Source of the DNA: Cardinalis cardinalis
Lineage: Eukaryota > Chordata > Aves > Passeriformes > Cardinalidae
Assembly: GCA_014549065.1 (NCBI GenBank)
Contig: JACDOX010000324.1
Coordinates: 565,281-629,280, forward strand
Reading direction: 5' to 3'
DNA length: 64,000 nucleotides
A program made the translations under genes and the position numbers. Position 1 is the stretch's first letter; each line of letters starts with the position of its first letter. The notes under the pieces were generated by a model. That model saw only the letters and a list, made by a program, of their open reading frames with translations. It was not told the origin of the DNA and ran no database searches. This document shows, piece by piece, positions 46,144-57,647 of this stretch.

Positions 46144-49100
46144 AACACAAAAACACAAAACGGGTATCGACAAGAGGAGAATTTAAGAAAAAAGCTGACT
46201 TTTGGGGGAAGGGAGGGGGATTCATGTGGCAGACAGACACAGCGTGGACCCCCCTTCTCTGCCTCCGTGTTCTGGAAAAGAAGAAAAAACAAAAGCCCAG
46301 TAACTTAAGACTAGCTGTTTCCAGAGGAAAATCCAAAACCTGAGTATGCATGTGTGACTGCTGGATTTCAGAGTGGTGTAAATGCTATGAGGAAGAAGAG
46401 ACACCAACACTATGGGTTTTTAGAAATCATCTTCACATGTAATTAGGTAGCTTAAAAAGGAGTTTAAAAATGAAAATTTAAAAGCCATCTTTAAAAAAAG
46501 AATATTTTGCCTACAGAGCGGTTGTAGTTTGAGCAAATGTTTAATTTCTGTTTGTTTCTTGTTCTTTTTTTTTTGTGGTTTTTTTTTTCCTAAGGGACAG
46601 CGTGCATTTTCCCAGGATGTCCTGATTTGCTGCTGAACAGGACTGGCTCAGCACCTGCTGGGGTTTGTGCAGGGACTGCTTCTGTCAGGCTTTTTTAATG
46701 CCAGGTTGGGTCTGCACCCAGCACTGCATTTTTAACAGCATCTGCTGGTTTTAGTTACCAACTTTTTAATCTTTTATTTNCTCTTTTCCTTTTGGTTTGG
46801 GTGTTGCTTTTAAGTTGTCCTGCGTGTCGTTGGGAGCCACGTTATGGACAGGTTTCAGTATCAGAATCGGAGAGGGAGACACTGGGACTTCTGGGATAAC
46901 ATGGAGGGCTCATCTCCCTTCCCTCTTGTACATGAAGTACACAAACACACACCCATGTTGATAAGAAACTGATTTATTCAAGTTCCTGAGCTGTCCTGTG
47001 TGGTTAGCAGTTAAAAATCCCTTTTTGTTCACTCTCGTGTGCAGTAGCTGTGCCTGGAGCTGTGTGCCAAGAGGAATCTCTGTAGCTGTAATTCACCTGC
47101 TGATAGTTGCAAAGCTTCACAGACATCCTGTCCTTTTCATTTGGAGTCTCCCTTCTCTCTTTCAGAGCATAAGTTTGCATTTGTTTCTCCTGTGCTGAGG
47201 AGCTTAGAGGCTGATCCATGTGTTCTGGAGCACAGAGCAGGAGGTGGCACCACCAGCTGGGTCCCACTGTCACCTCCTCTTCTTCTGCCTTTGTCATCTG
47301 GGCTCGGGGCTGCACTGAGGCTCTGAGTGGGCTGACGTTAGGGGAGGGATTGCAGAAGATTTGGGCTGCTCTGCTGTTCCTCCAGCATGTTTTCCTCCTG
47401 TTCTGGGCTGCAAAGTGCAGTGTGAGTGGATGCAGCTTGGTCTCAGGCACTGTGGTGAATTTATTCTGAAATGCTGACCCCACAAACAGTGAGGAGTGAG
47501 CCCTGCAGCACCATCCTGCCCAAAAGAACCAGGCTGGAACAGCCATCTGCCAAAGATACAGGAATATGCAAAGCTCCCTTTACCTTCTTCCAGATCTTCC
47601 CAGTGAAGGCTTTTCCCTGTGTCAGAGCTGCACACTGCATGGCTTTGCCCTCGCTGCTCTTGGCTGCTTTTGTTTTTGTGGCTGGTTTGGAATGGGGGAA
47701 TCTTTCATTGCAGCTGCCAAGGATGGTACCTGGGTGCACATGGATGGACCTCGTGGAGCCAGTGGGAGTTCCTTGTGTCCAACAGAGGAAGGATTGGGCA
47801 ATGGATTTTGTTCATATTTCAGAGGTTCAGTTGTTACAGATCACCATCAGCTGAACTCTCCCTTCAGAAATCTGTTAGCTGGGAGAAACAAGTATAAGAT
47901 CAGAAACTGCCTGCATAGAAGTGGCCCCACAGGATTTGAACTGCCTGACACTTGCACTTGCAGTCTGGTGGGCACCTGGCTGTTCCCTGGATCTGNGCAA
48001 GTGTTGGGATTGGAGTGAACCTGCTGAAGGTGCTGCTTCTTGGAAGCTTTAGTTCTTGTGCTGTAACAACGTTTTGCCTTGTATTAGTTCTGAGTATTAG
48101 ATCTGACCATTGATCTGGGGGGTGATTGCAGCCCCGCAGTGTAGTGTGGGCAGGTGGAACCTTTGCTCACTCCCTCCTTTCCTCACAGGGGGCTCACAAG
48201 CCCCTCTGAGGAAATGAACATCACACCGGCAGCGCTGCTGCTCCCCTTCTGAGGGCACTGAACCCCTGGAGACAGCTCTTGGTTCAAGTGACGAGGTGAT
48301 TCCTTATCTTTATTGGCTCCTTGTGTCAGCTGCGTAGTGGAAGGGAGGGGAAATCGAGGTCTGAGTCTGAGAGTTAGAGCTGGTGCTGTGACCTTTGCCT
48401 GTGTCAGCAGAGGCGCCTGGAGACCCTTGCACTCGGATGCCCCCACGCTGGCTTTCTGCTCCCAGGCACGTGTGCTCCTCCCGTGTCCCCTGGCTGCCAC
48501 GCTCGTGTTCCTGTGCTCTTCNTAAGGCTGAATTTATTTCCCTTGTCTTGAAAAACCAAAACCTGCATGTGCCCCAAGTAGCCATGTGCTTTCCCACTCT
48601 GAAGGCACACGTGTTTGCAGTCCGTGGTGTCCTGGTGACAAGGGGTGCACGTTGCAGGCTGTGAGGAAAGGCAGGGCTCTGACATCTGCAGCTCCTGCTG
48701 CTCACATCCTGCTCTGCCCAGACAGCTGAGGCATCTCTGGGGCCAGGGCTGTGGCCTCTGCTGTGGCACTGCAAGGATGTTTAAAACGGGTTGCTCTATC
48801 TCTGTGTTTTTCCTCGAGTAAAAACTGTTTCACTGAGGCCAAAGGTGGTTTTATCTCCTGGGTTCTTGGAGCTTCGTGTTGCAGCTGGCCCTCAGATTGC
48901 TCGTGCTTCAGGTGTCCAACTTTTAATAGGGAGATTGAGACGAATTTGGCCGAGTTCTGCCCAGGTGACCTCGTGACACTGCAGTNTGTATCAGCTCCCA
49001 TAAGGGAACGGGTAATGTAGAACATCTCTGATGGCCTCTAAGTGGGTCCCTGTGGTAAGTGAGANCCACTTGGACCCTGTCACTAACCCAGCTCAAGCAG

Positions 49101-49490
49101 TGTCACCTCCCAGCCTTGGCAAAGTGGAGCAGGATGTCCCTGGGACTGGCCCCGACGTGGCAGTGCCATGGGAGGGGGTGAGAGAGCAGGAATCTTCTGC
49201 CCCCACCTCAGGAGTGCTGGATTCGAACCCTGCCAAGGTTTGGGAGCTGGGGCAGAGCCGTGCAGTCAGAGAGCAGTGGTGTGGGTGGAAATGCACGCTG
49301 TCCCACGTCTGGGTTTCTGTTGTGTTTCATTTTTTCCGTGTGTGAGTGCGTGGGTGGTTCGCAGCCTGTCTGTGCTCGCCAGGGCAGTGCATGTGTAGCA
49401 CGGGATGGTGTGTTGCCTCTCTGAGTCTGGGAGAAGTCCTATGATAGCACATTGGGGGTGAAAATAAAGGAAGCTTTTTCCTTAATGTAT
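46144..49490 (+). other. ILRUN 3'UTR (probable)
   Basis: Non-coding sequence from the ILRUN stop to the first well-placed AATAAA. It includes a T-rich run at 46565-46590. A long 3'UTR fits the family, but the exact cleavage site is inferred. Confidence 0.55.
49463..49468 (+). terminator. candidate ILRUN polyadenylation signal
   Basis: AATAAA in AT-rich sequence 3.3 kb past the stop codon, followed 55 bp later by a homopolymer of 40 A. Confidence 0.5.
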
Positions 49491-49522
49491 AAATGAATAT
49501 TTGTATGATTAAATTAACACAG

Positions 49523-49562
<40 letters not shown>
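49523..49562 (+). repeat. A40 homopolymer
   Basis: An uninterrupted run of 40 A immediately downstream of the candidate ILRUN poly(A) region. It could be a true mononucleotide repeat, the tail of an unrecognised retroposed piece, or an assembly artefact. Confidence 0.98.
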
Positions 49563-49565
<3 letters not shown>

Positions 49566-52500
49566 CTGTAGCTGTTGAGAGTTTTATTGAAGCTGCAAAA
49601 CTTCTGAGTCTGTCACCTTGTAGTTAAATGTACCTGGTTTGCTCCATTCCCAGAGTGTTTCCAGACACTCAAGCACAACACCCAGCTCCAGCCCCAATTT
49701 ACTCCAAATTGCTGTGAAACCAGACCCAATCCAGTGCATACTGAAGTTATCAAACCACCTGGGTGGGGGTGAGGGTGGGGAGAGGCTCTGGGGGTGGTTG
49801 TGAGGCAGGGGGAGGGAGGGGATTCCACATTCCCTTGTGTCAAGGTCAGGTCACTTCTCCAGGAGAGCTGCTGAGGAGGAGGATGCTCTGAGGGCTCTCC
49901 ATGTGAGGGGCACCAGCACACAGCGATGCCACAGCTGCCCCTGGAGTGGCTGATCCACATCCCAGCCCTTCCCTCGGAGCCTCGTGCAGGACAGGGTGAC
50001 ACTTCACACTTCAAACAGCCCAGTCCTGACGGGTCAGCCCTTCCATCTCCTGAGCGGCTCGGGAAGGCAGGAGCAGGAGTTNGAAGGGAGGAAGGTTGGT
50101 TTGGGTTTTATTTCTCACAACCCCTAAGGAAGTAGCTGGCACGGTCGGGATGGGGGCACAGGAAGGTTTCACTTTGCTGGGCACCTGCACGCTTGTCCAA
50201 GGTGGATCAGAGCTCCAGGTAAGGCCTTGCTGCTGAGGACACCCAGCCCAAGCATGACCTGGATGAACTGCTCCATGGAGCAGCTNGGCTGAGGCCGTTC
50301 CTTTGCTTACCTGGGAGTTTGTTCCTAATCCCCACGAGAAACCTCACTCTGTGTGCGCTGGCTTTGCTTTTATCATTTGAATAAATGCCTGGAGCTTTCA
50401 TGTGCCGGTTAAGCTTGACTGAAAGCCTGACTGGGAACAGACATCCTGCTCCCTGTGCCTGGGGGTGTTTGTTCTGTGCCTGGAGCAGAACGAGCCCCTC
50501 GAGCNCGGGGTGCTCCGGGTGTCCCGAGGCCGCTGTGTTTGGGCAGGGGAGCATTGCCCGCCCCGCTCACTGCCCAGCTTTGCATTTACTCCTTATTTGC
50601 TGAAAGAATCTGTTTGTCTTTAGGGTTGCAACCTGTCAGAGGTTGCCAGCACAGGACAATCCCATCACACCTTTAATGGAATCTCCCGAGCAGGCAAATA
50701 CCCGGCGGGATTGCCGTGGTGGTGGAGGTCATCCTGCAGTCCCAGGAGTGGAGCTGCTGGGCAGGAGGCCAAGGCAAACGGCAGCCACAGGCACCTGGGA
50801 GCTGCTTGGGTGCTGCTTTTGCTGCTTGTCTATTTTTATTTTTAGGGGAACCAGATCGTTGTCCATTAAAAGTTGCAAAATTCTGGTTTTATGCAGCTTC
50901 TTTTGGTTCCCAAAGCAATGGCAGTCGGAGGGAGAGTGTTCCCAGATTTTTGTGATGAATTGCAGGGATGAGGATGTACTCAGCACCCAGAACTGCTCAG
51001 GGTCATGCCCTGTGCCTTGTTGGATACTCATGCCCCTCAGGATCTGCTCCAAAAGCTCCCCAGCACCACCACATGTCCTCATATTTGCAGGCATGACCTC
51101 AAGGGCTCCCATGGGCACCTTCCCATCCAGGAGGAGCACCTGCAACAGTGGCAGCGAGGATTTTTGTGATTTTTGTTTATTTTTCCTCCTCTATCTGCAA
51201 CATCCTGCAGCAGCAGCCCGTGGTGTGCAACAATTTGCTCGTGCATCTCTGCAGATCCCTTGGGGGGCACAGGGGATGTTAATGGGCCAAGGGGGACACG
51301 AGGCCAGGCCAGTCCTGGGATGCTACCAGGGGTCCCTGGGGAAGGAGCAGGATCAGGGGGAACCTGGGATCCTTCTGGAAGCCCTCCACAACCTGCTCTC
51401 TCTGCCTGTGTGTTCGTTGGAAAATTCCTACTTACACAGGAATTAATTAAGGAAATCTAATCTCAAACATTTCCTACCCCATTGATAAAACAGCCGAGTA
51501 GTAAAAGCTGGCAGCAGAGCCCAGCAGGGAGGCAGATGGCACGCGTGGGCACGGACCAGCCCTGTTTGCCCCATGCAGGGCTGCGGGCTCGGCTCTGCAG
51601 AGCAGCTGCAGCTGGGCTGGCTCCAGAGCTGCCTCCTTGCTCATTGGATTCCNTGTTTTGGTTATCTCTTCCCTGCGGGAGCGACGCCCTCACAGAAACT
51701 TAAAGTAGGGGGAGAAAAGTTTGGTTTTCACCGCTTGGCCGGTGCAGAGTGCTGTGAGGTGGGACAGCCATGCCCAGGAGTGGGGACACTGTGGGATCAC
51801 AGCTCCGTGTGCTGCCAGGGGACAGGGGCTGGGCTGGGGGCTGGCCTGGACCCGGGGGCTCCCAGCCGAGGTGTTCAAACAGCGTTTGCTGGCCACGGGC
51901 CCAGCCTGGGGCAGGTGCCAGCAGAGGGAGCTGAGGTTGNGCGTTTGCTGGCCACGGGCCCGGCCTGGGGCAGGTGCCAGCAGAGGGAGCTGAGGTTGTT
52001 CCTCGTCCACAAAACCCTTTGGAGCTGCTGGATGAGGCTTTTCCAGGCTTTGAGTCCTGCTGGTGACAGTGGCTGGGCAGGCAAGAGCCACGTCCCCCCG
52101 CCTCCCAGAGCAGCTGCTGGCTTGGCTGGGCAGTGGGGTGGCACATGTCACCTGGCCTGTCACCAGCACCTGGGGACAGGGGCAGTGCTGCAGAGCCAGG
52201 CAGGAGCTGCTGGGCAGGGACAGCATGGGCTCTCCCCTCTGGGTTGGGAGTGGGGAAGGGTCTGCACACCCGGAGACCCAGGTGCTGTCCCATTTTGAAG
52301 AGTTGGGGACAAAAGGGGGTCTGGCTGCTCTGCTGTGGCCCCAGGGTGGTGCACAGCTCTGTGGGAGGGAGAGAGAGAGACCCCAAACCTTGGGGCTGGG
52401 CTAAAGCCTTTTCCAGGCTGTTTTCTAGGACAGCCATCCCACAGGATGGAGCTTTCAGCCTCTCCTGGGTCTCTGCACCTCAGCTGTGGAGCAGCTGGGC

Positions 52501-54660
52501 TCGGCAGGTCTGTGCACCATNGGCATCCAGGGGAAGCACAGCAAGAGCTCCCATTCCTTATCTAATCTGCAGCATTTTCCCTCCTCGCTGTTTGCTGGGG
52601 CCGCGTTTCCTCAATCCACTGACAGCTGCGGGCTGGGCTGCGACACCAGCCTGTGGCACCGCAGCCCCAGGCCCCGGGTGGCATTGGAGGGACCCTGGGA
52701 TGAGCCCCTCGAACCCCTGCGAGCCCAGCAGGGCCATGAGCCCCCTGGCAGGTGACACTGAGAGGCGCCTGGGGAGTGACACTGCTGCCCTGGGCAGCAC
52801 AGAGCGTCCCTGTGCCCAGCGAGGCCTCGGGGACATCCTGGCTGTGCCTGAGGGACACAAACCCACCCAGCAGCCACTGTGCTGCCCAAACTGGCGCTGT
52901 GCACGGCCAGAGCTCATTCTGCACAGAGGGGCTTGGGCAGTCACGGCCACTGTGCCCTTGGGGGTGCCCCCTCCGAGCCCCCCNAGCCTGGCAGCTGCCC
53001 CAAAGCCCCCACGTCTGCTCCACAGCGGGACGGGGAGAGGACAGATCCCCAAAGCACAGCTTTGGTCTGTCNATCTTGGGAAGGAGGGGTGAGTGGGGGC
53101 TCGCTGCCCTGCAGGTGCCTCCCCAAGCAGGGAACTCTGCCCAGGATGAGCCTGGCTGCTCNGCCTTGCCCATGGGGAGCAGGCTGGGAGGAAGCAGCTG
53201 AGGGTGCCTGAGAAGCAGGTTTGTCAGAATTTTAAAGGGATCTAAATCAATAGTGATAAGGAAACAATTATTTAAAGAGCAAACAAATGGAAACTGCTAA
53301 ATGTACCCTGTTTTTTCCTTTTTTTTTCTTTTTTTTTTTTTTCTTGTGGGTGAAGGGTGCAGGGCCGATGCCTCTGGGTGCTGGGAGTGGGTCCCTGCTG
53401 GGACCACCCCAGGGTGGGCACTGGGGCAGCTCTGCTTGCTCAGCCCAGCCCCAGCCAGGCTGGAAGCGAGCCTCACAGGGCACGGTGTTGTTTCATCCCA
53501 CAAGGAAAAGGGTTTTATGGGTCATCTGGAAACGCTAATCTCAGGTGAGCCCATTTGTGACGTGGGTGAGCCCGCTGATGGTGCCACAGCAGGTGCTGGG
53601 TCAGCAGGGACACAGCCAGGCCTGGCTGCTGGGGGACACTGCTGTGTGCTGCCTGCACCTGCTGGCTGCATTCTGAGGGGCAAAGGAGCCAGGACTGGTC
53701 GCTGAGGCTGGGCAATCCCTGCAGAGCAAGGATATTTTCTTTCCAAGGATATTTTCTGCACTTCCTCCGAGGAGCTCAGGATCGTGCTGGGGTTTGTGGC
53801 ATTGCTGCAGCTGGACCATCCCTGCCCCATGGAGAGCATTTCCCCTGCCCTGCCAGGCACAGGGTACCCAGAACNGGGGAGCCCCTGGAGGATCCCAGTG
53901 ACGGGGCTGTCAGCGCCAGGGCTTTGCCTCAAAGGGCAGCTCATTCCCATCCTTCCCCCCCATGGTGTTTTCATCAGCTTTTGGTTGGGGATTAGGCACG
54001 TGTTGACAGAACAAACATTTTGCTGCGCTCAAAATCCACTGCTGAGGAGAGAAGTGATGTCCTTGCTCTGCTGGTGCCTGAGCCAGCGCTGGGATGGGGA
54101 GCTGGGATTGGGAGAGCCGGGCTTGGGGCCAGGACAGCCCTTTGAGGGCAGCACGGAGCCATTTCGGGTCACGTCCCACACCAGGGCCAGAGCTCTGTCT
54201 CTGCTCCCTCACAGAGCATTAATCACTTTCTGCTTTCATATCCTGCCCTGTGAAACCAGGGATGCCACNAGGAATGCTGCCTGTGTCCAGCAAGGCTTTG
54301 ACAGGTGCTGGGGCCCCCCTGCCCAGCTCCTGGTGCCCATCNCAGCTCCCTCCTCCCCAGCCTGGCTCTGGAGCTGTGGTGTTGGTGTCAGGAAGGTGAC
54401 AAGGCTGGGGATACCCAGGAGCTGCCCCCAGGATCTGNGTCCACCAGGGAAAATTCCTCCAAGCTCTGTGGCCAACCCAGCAACTGCACAGCGGGGGGAA
54501 GATAGAACACAGGACCTCATTTGGGGTCCTGCCCCACCTCCCACACCCCGTTTTCCCTACATGNCCCCCCTGGTCCTGGCACCTTGCTGAGCCCCCGGGA
54601 CAAGGCGCCAGGGCAGAGCCAGGTGATGCTCATGGGAGGGACACGACAGGGACACCTTTC
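49563..54660. other. intergenic, right of ILRUN, part 1
   Basis: No coding exon is supported. The visible structures are a 59-bp tandem duplication (51882-51999) and a T-rich run (53312-53343). Many short ORFs here reflect GC content. Confidence 0.6.
51882..51999. repeat. 59-bp tandem duplication
   Basis: Two adjacent units starting GCGTTTGCTGGCCACGGGCC at 51882 and 51941, nearly identical apart from one A/G difference, one N and the final bases. Confidence 0.95.
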
Positions 54661-54664
54661 CTCC

Positions 54665-54826
54665 GGGGCTCGGTGAGCTTCCCTGGGGGCTCGGTGAGTT
54701 TCCCTCGGGGCTCGGTGAGTTTCCCTGGGGGCTCGGTGAGTTTCCCTGGGGGCTCGGTGAGCTTCCCTCGGGGCTCGGTGAGTTTCCTTGGGGGCTCGGT
54801 GAGTTTCCCCCGGGGCTCAGTGAGTC
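54665..54826. repeat. 21-bp minisatellite, eight copies, with GGTGAGT core
   Basis: About eight units of core GGGGCTCGGTGAGTTTCCCT, period 20-21 bp, varying mainly at GAGT/GAGC and CTGG/CTCGG. Every unit contains GTGAG. Confidence 0.95.
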
Positions 54827-57140
54827 ACCGCTGAGTCACGGCTGCTCTGCGGGCAGCTCCGCGCCCCCGGCCCCGTCCTGCACCCCAGACCCACGGCCCC
54901 ACAGGGTCGTGGGGTCCCTGCCCTCAGTGCACAGGGGAGCGCTCCTCCCCTGCTCCCCTGGCCCTGCAAACCGGGCTCTGGAGTGATGGGAGAGGGTCCC
55001 TGCTGACCCCCCCTCACCACGCAGCCCCTCCAGCCCCCCCCAGCTCTCAAACCAGCGGGGTTTGGGGTTATTTTCGGGGTTTGCTCTCTGGGGCAGAACC
55101 TTCTGCAGTCCTGCTGTGATGCACAATGCAGAACCCAAGGGGAATTCGCCCCAAGAGCGTTCCTCGCCCCGGGGGCAGCGTGTGCTGCTGACCCGCAGCG
55201 CTGCCCGGCCCCCCCTGTCCCCCCCGGCTCTCTCCCTGCCCAGCGGCTCCCACGCTCTCGCTCCGTGGGGCCGTTATGCCCGAGGATCGTTTTGCATGTG
55301 GGGAGAACGGGCAGCAGAAGAATGAATTTGCATTTCTCAATGGCACCCAGTGTGGGAACCGAAGCCGCCGAGGGTTCCGCTGCCGCTCGGCCCCGCAGCG
55401 GGGCTGTGTGAAAAGACAACATCGCGTCTGCTGGCGCCGGGCCCGGCCCGTCTCACCTGGCTGCCCGTGTGTGCCTGGGAACCGCGGCTGCCGAGCTCGG
55501 CCAGGGGGTGCCGAGCCCCCCGCCCCGGTGCCACGAGCAGGGGGCGGCGGCCGCGCAGCAGCGCGGTGCCTGTGTGCGTTATTCTGGGGGTCTCTCGTGC
55601 TGGATGGGATTTAGGGTTCGTGCGCTGATGCAGCAGCGCCATGCAGAGCCCGGAGCGGGATCCTTCCCCTCCTCTGCACCCCAAATCTCGGGTGGAGGTG
55701 CGGGGGGAGCCGGGAGCTCTCCTCACCCTGCGGTGAGCGGGGCGTGCCCGCGCCGCCCTGAGCCCTCTCTTCCTGGCACCGCCGGGCGACCCGCAACCAT
55801 TTCCAGGCTTTTAATCCCAAGAGACAAAAGCAGGAGTTTAACGCCACCGGAGGAAGAAAAGAGGAGGGCTTTGGGAAGGGAACAGCAAACACGGCGGTGG
55901 ATCCGCTGCTCCCTGCCCGCCTGGGTGTCCCACGAGTTCCCCCGCGTCACCCGGGGCGGCACCGAGCCTGCGGGTGCTGGGGGCACCCGGGGTGGGAACG
56001 GTGGGGAGCTGGTGGTCCAGGGGCTGGGCTCACCCTGCTGTATTCATCCGCCTCCCCCAGCTCGTCCTTCCCAGCTGCCCCCCAGGCACGGCCAGGCTGC
56101 ACAGGCGGGACTGTGGCGGCCCCGGGGCACACCGCGTCACCTCCTGCCACCGCAGGTGCGAAGCAGCCTTTGGAAGGTGCCCGGTGACCGCCAAGGTCCC
56201 TGTGCTCCGCAAAGCGATGGCTCCTGGACCCCCGGTGCCATCGGTGCGGAGCAGACACCAAACCCAGTGCCACCTCTCCATTTCCCNCTTTGCAGGCTCG
56301 GGGCTGCCCTGGAACGCAGGTGACACCACGGTCCCCTCGCAGCGGCACGGGGACGACCGAGAGCCACCTCTTACGGTGGGGATGGAGTGTGGGAGCAGCA
56401 GCAGGAGCTGGAGCAGCTCCGAGGGGAGCGAGCGGCGGAGCGGGGCCGGGAGCCCCGGCCGCGCTGCCAGGGCGGCTCCGGGCGGGTGGCGCGGCAATAA
56501 CGCCGCTGTTTGCCCCGAGCACACACGCGGCCCCGTAAACAGCGATTGTGGCGGCAGCTGGGAGATGGGGGAGCCCGGGGGGTCATAAAGAGAATAAAGA
56601 GGAGCGGCCCCGCTCGCCTGGGGCTGCACGGGAAGTGGGTAGGTCNGGCTGGGGTAAGGAGGAGTCAGAGGCGATGCCGGTGGTCTGGGCTCGGGAGGCT
56701 CTCCCGGGTGAATCTGCGCAGGGACATTGCGCCATCAAAAGCACCTTTCCCTCCTGCACACCNGTGGCTTCCTGCACTTGTGCTCCCTGAGCCTCTGGGT
56801 AATTTTGGGCTCTGCTGGAGAGACCTTCTCCCCTCCCAAGACCCTCCAGGGTGTGGGGAGAATGCATTAAATGTTCTTCAAGCATTTCCAGCTCCCTTGG
56901 AAAGCCTCAGAGCGCCCACCCTGCAGCCAGGGAGTGGGGATTCATCCTGTGCCATCATCACCCTGTGGCACAGACGTGGGGTGCAGCATGCGGCCTCTCA
57001 GAGGGCCCCCAGCTCTACTCAGGGGCCACCACTGTCCCCAGAGCTCTTCAGGAGCTGGAGCAGAGGAAGCCCCACCATGCAGGGGACCAGGAAACAACTG
57101 CATGTGGGGACAGGTCGGGCTCCACGCTCCCTGTGGTTTG
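54827..57140. other. GC-rich intergenic region with CpG-island character (about 55.3-56.6 kb)
   Basis: CpG-rich sequence, densest at about 55330-55560 and 56380-56560, without a recognisable coding exon. It may hold a promoter of the next gene or of a non-coding RNA; I cannot decide from the sequence. Confidence 0.45.
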
Positions 57141-57548
57141 TACAGTGACATCAAGGGCCTTCAATAGTTTTATTATATGTGACATGGCTGCTTATCTATT
57201 ATTCTTGTGATGCAGCCAGAGATTAGCTCCGGGCAGGTGGGCAGGGATTCCTCCAGGCTGATTCATGAGTTTCTCCATCTCTCCCCTCCGGTCGGCCGCG
57301 TTCCCAAGCGTTGCAGTTCCAGCAGTGGCAAAAGACGCTGGAATCGGAGCTGATGGGTTGACAGGGAGGACAAGGAAAAAGCACCGAGAACTGCGCACAC
57401 GGGGCAGAAAAGCCAGACTTTATTTCCCTCTTTTGTTGTTCTCAGGTGTTGCAATCTCTCCTTTTCCTGGTTTGCATGTGCAAGCAGAGCTGTGCTGAGC
57501 TGCGATTGCAAAAGGTGCTGGGGACAGCCGGAGCCCAGCACAGCTGGA

Positions 57549-57647
57549 GCCCGTGGAAACTGGTGACACTGGGTGGCTCCAGCCCGTGGAAACTGGTGAC
57601 ACTGGGTGGCTCCAGCCCGTGGAAACTGGTGACACTGGCTGGCTCCA
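57549..57647. repeat. 33-bp minisatellite, three copies
   Basis: Three units starting GCCCGTGGAAACTGGTGACA at 57549, 57582 and 57615, differing at one base. The period is a multiple of three, so open frames read through it, but no gene is indicated. Confidence 0.96.

Noticed and set aside
55469..56629. Long ORFs (up to 284 codons) in the GC-rich region
   Set aside because: Composition effect of a CpG-rich region; overlapping frames on both strands, and no conserved motif or splice structure.
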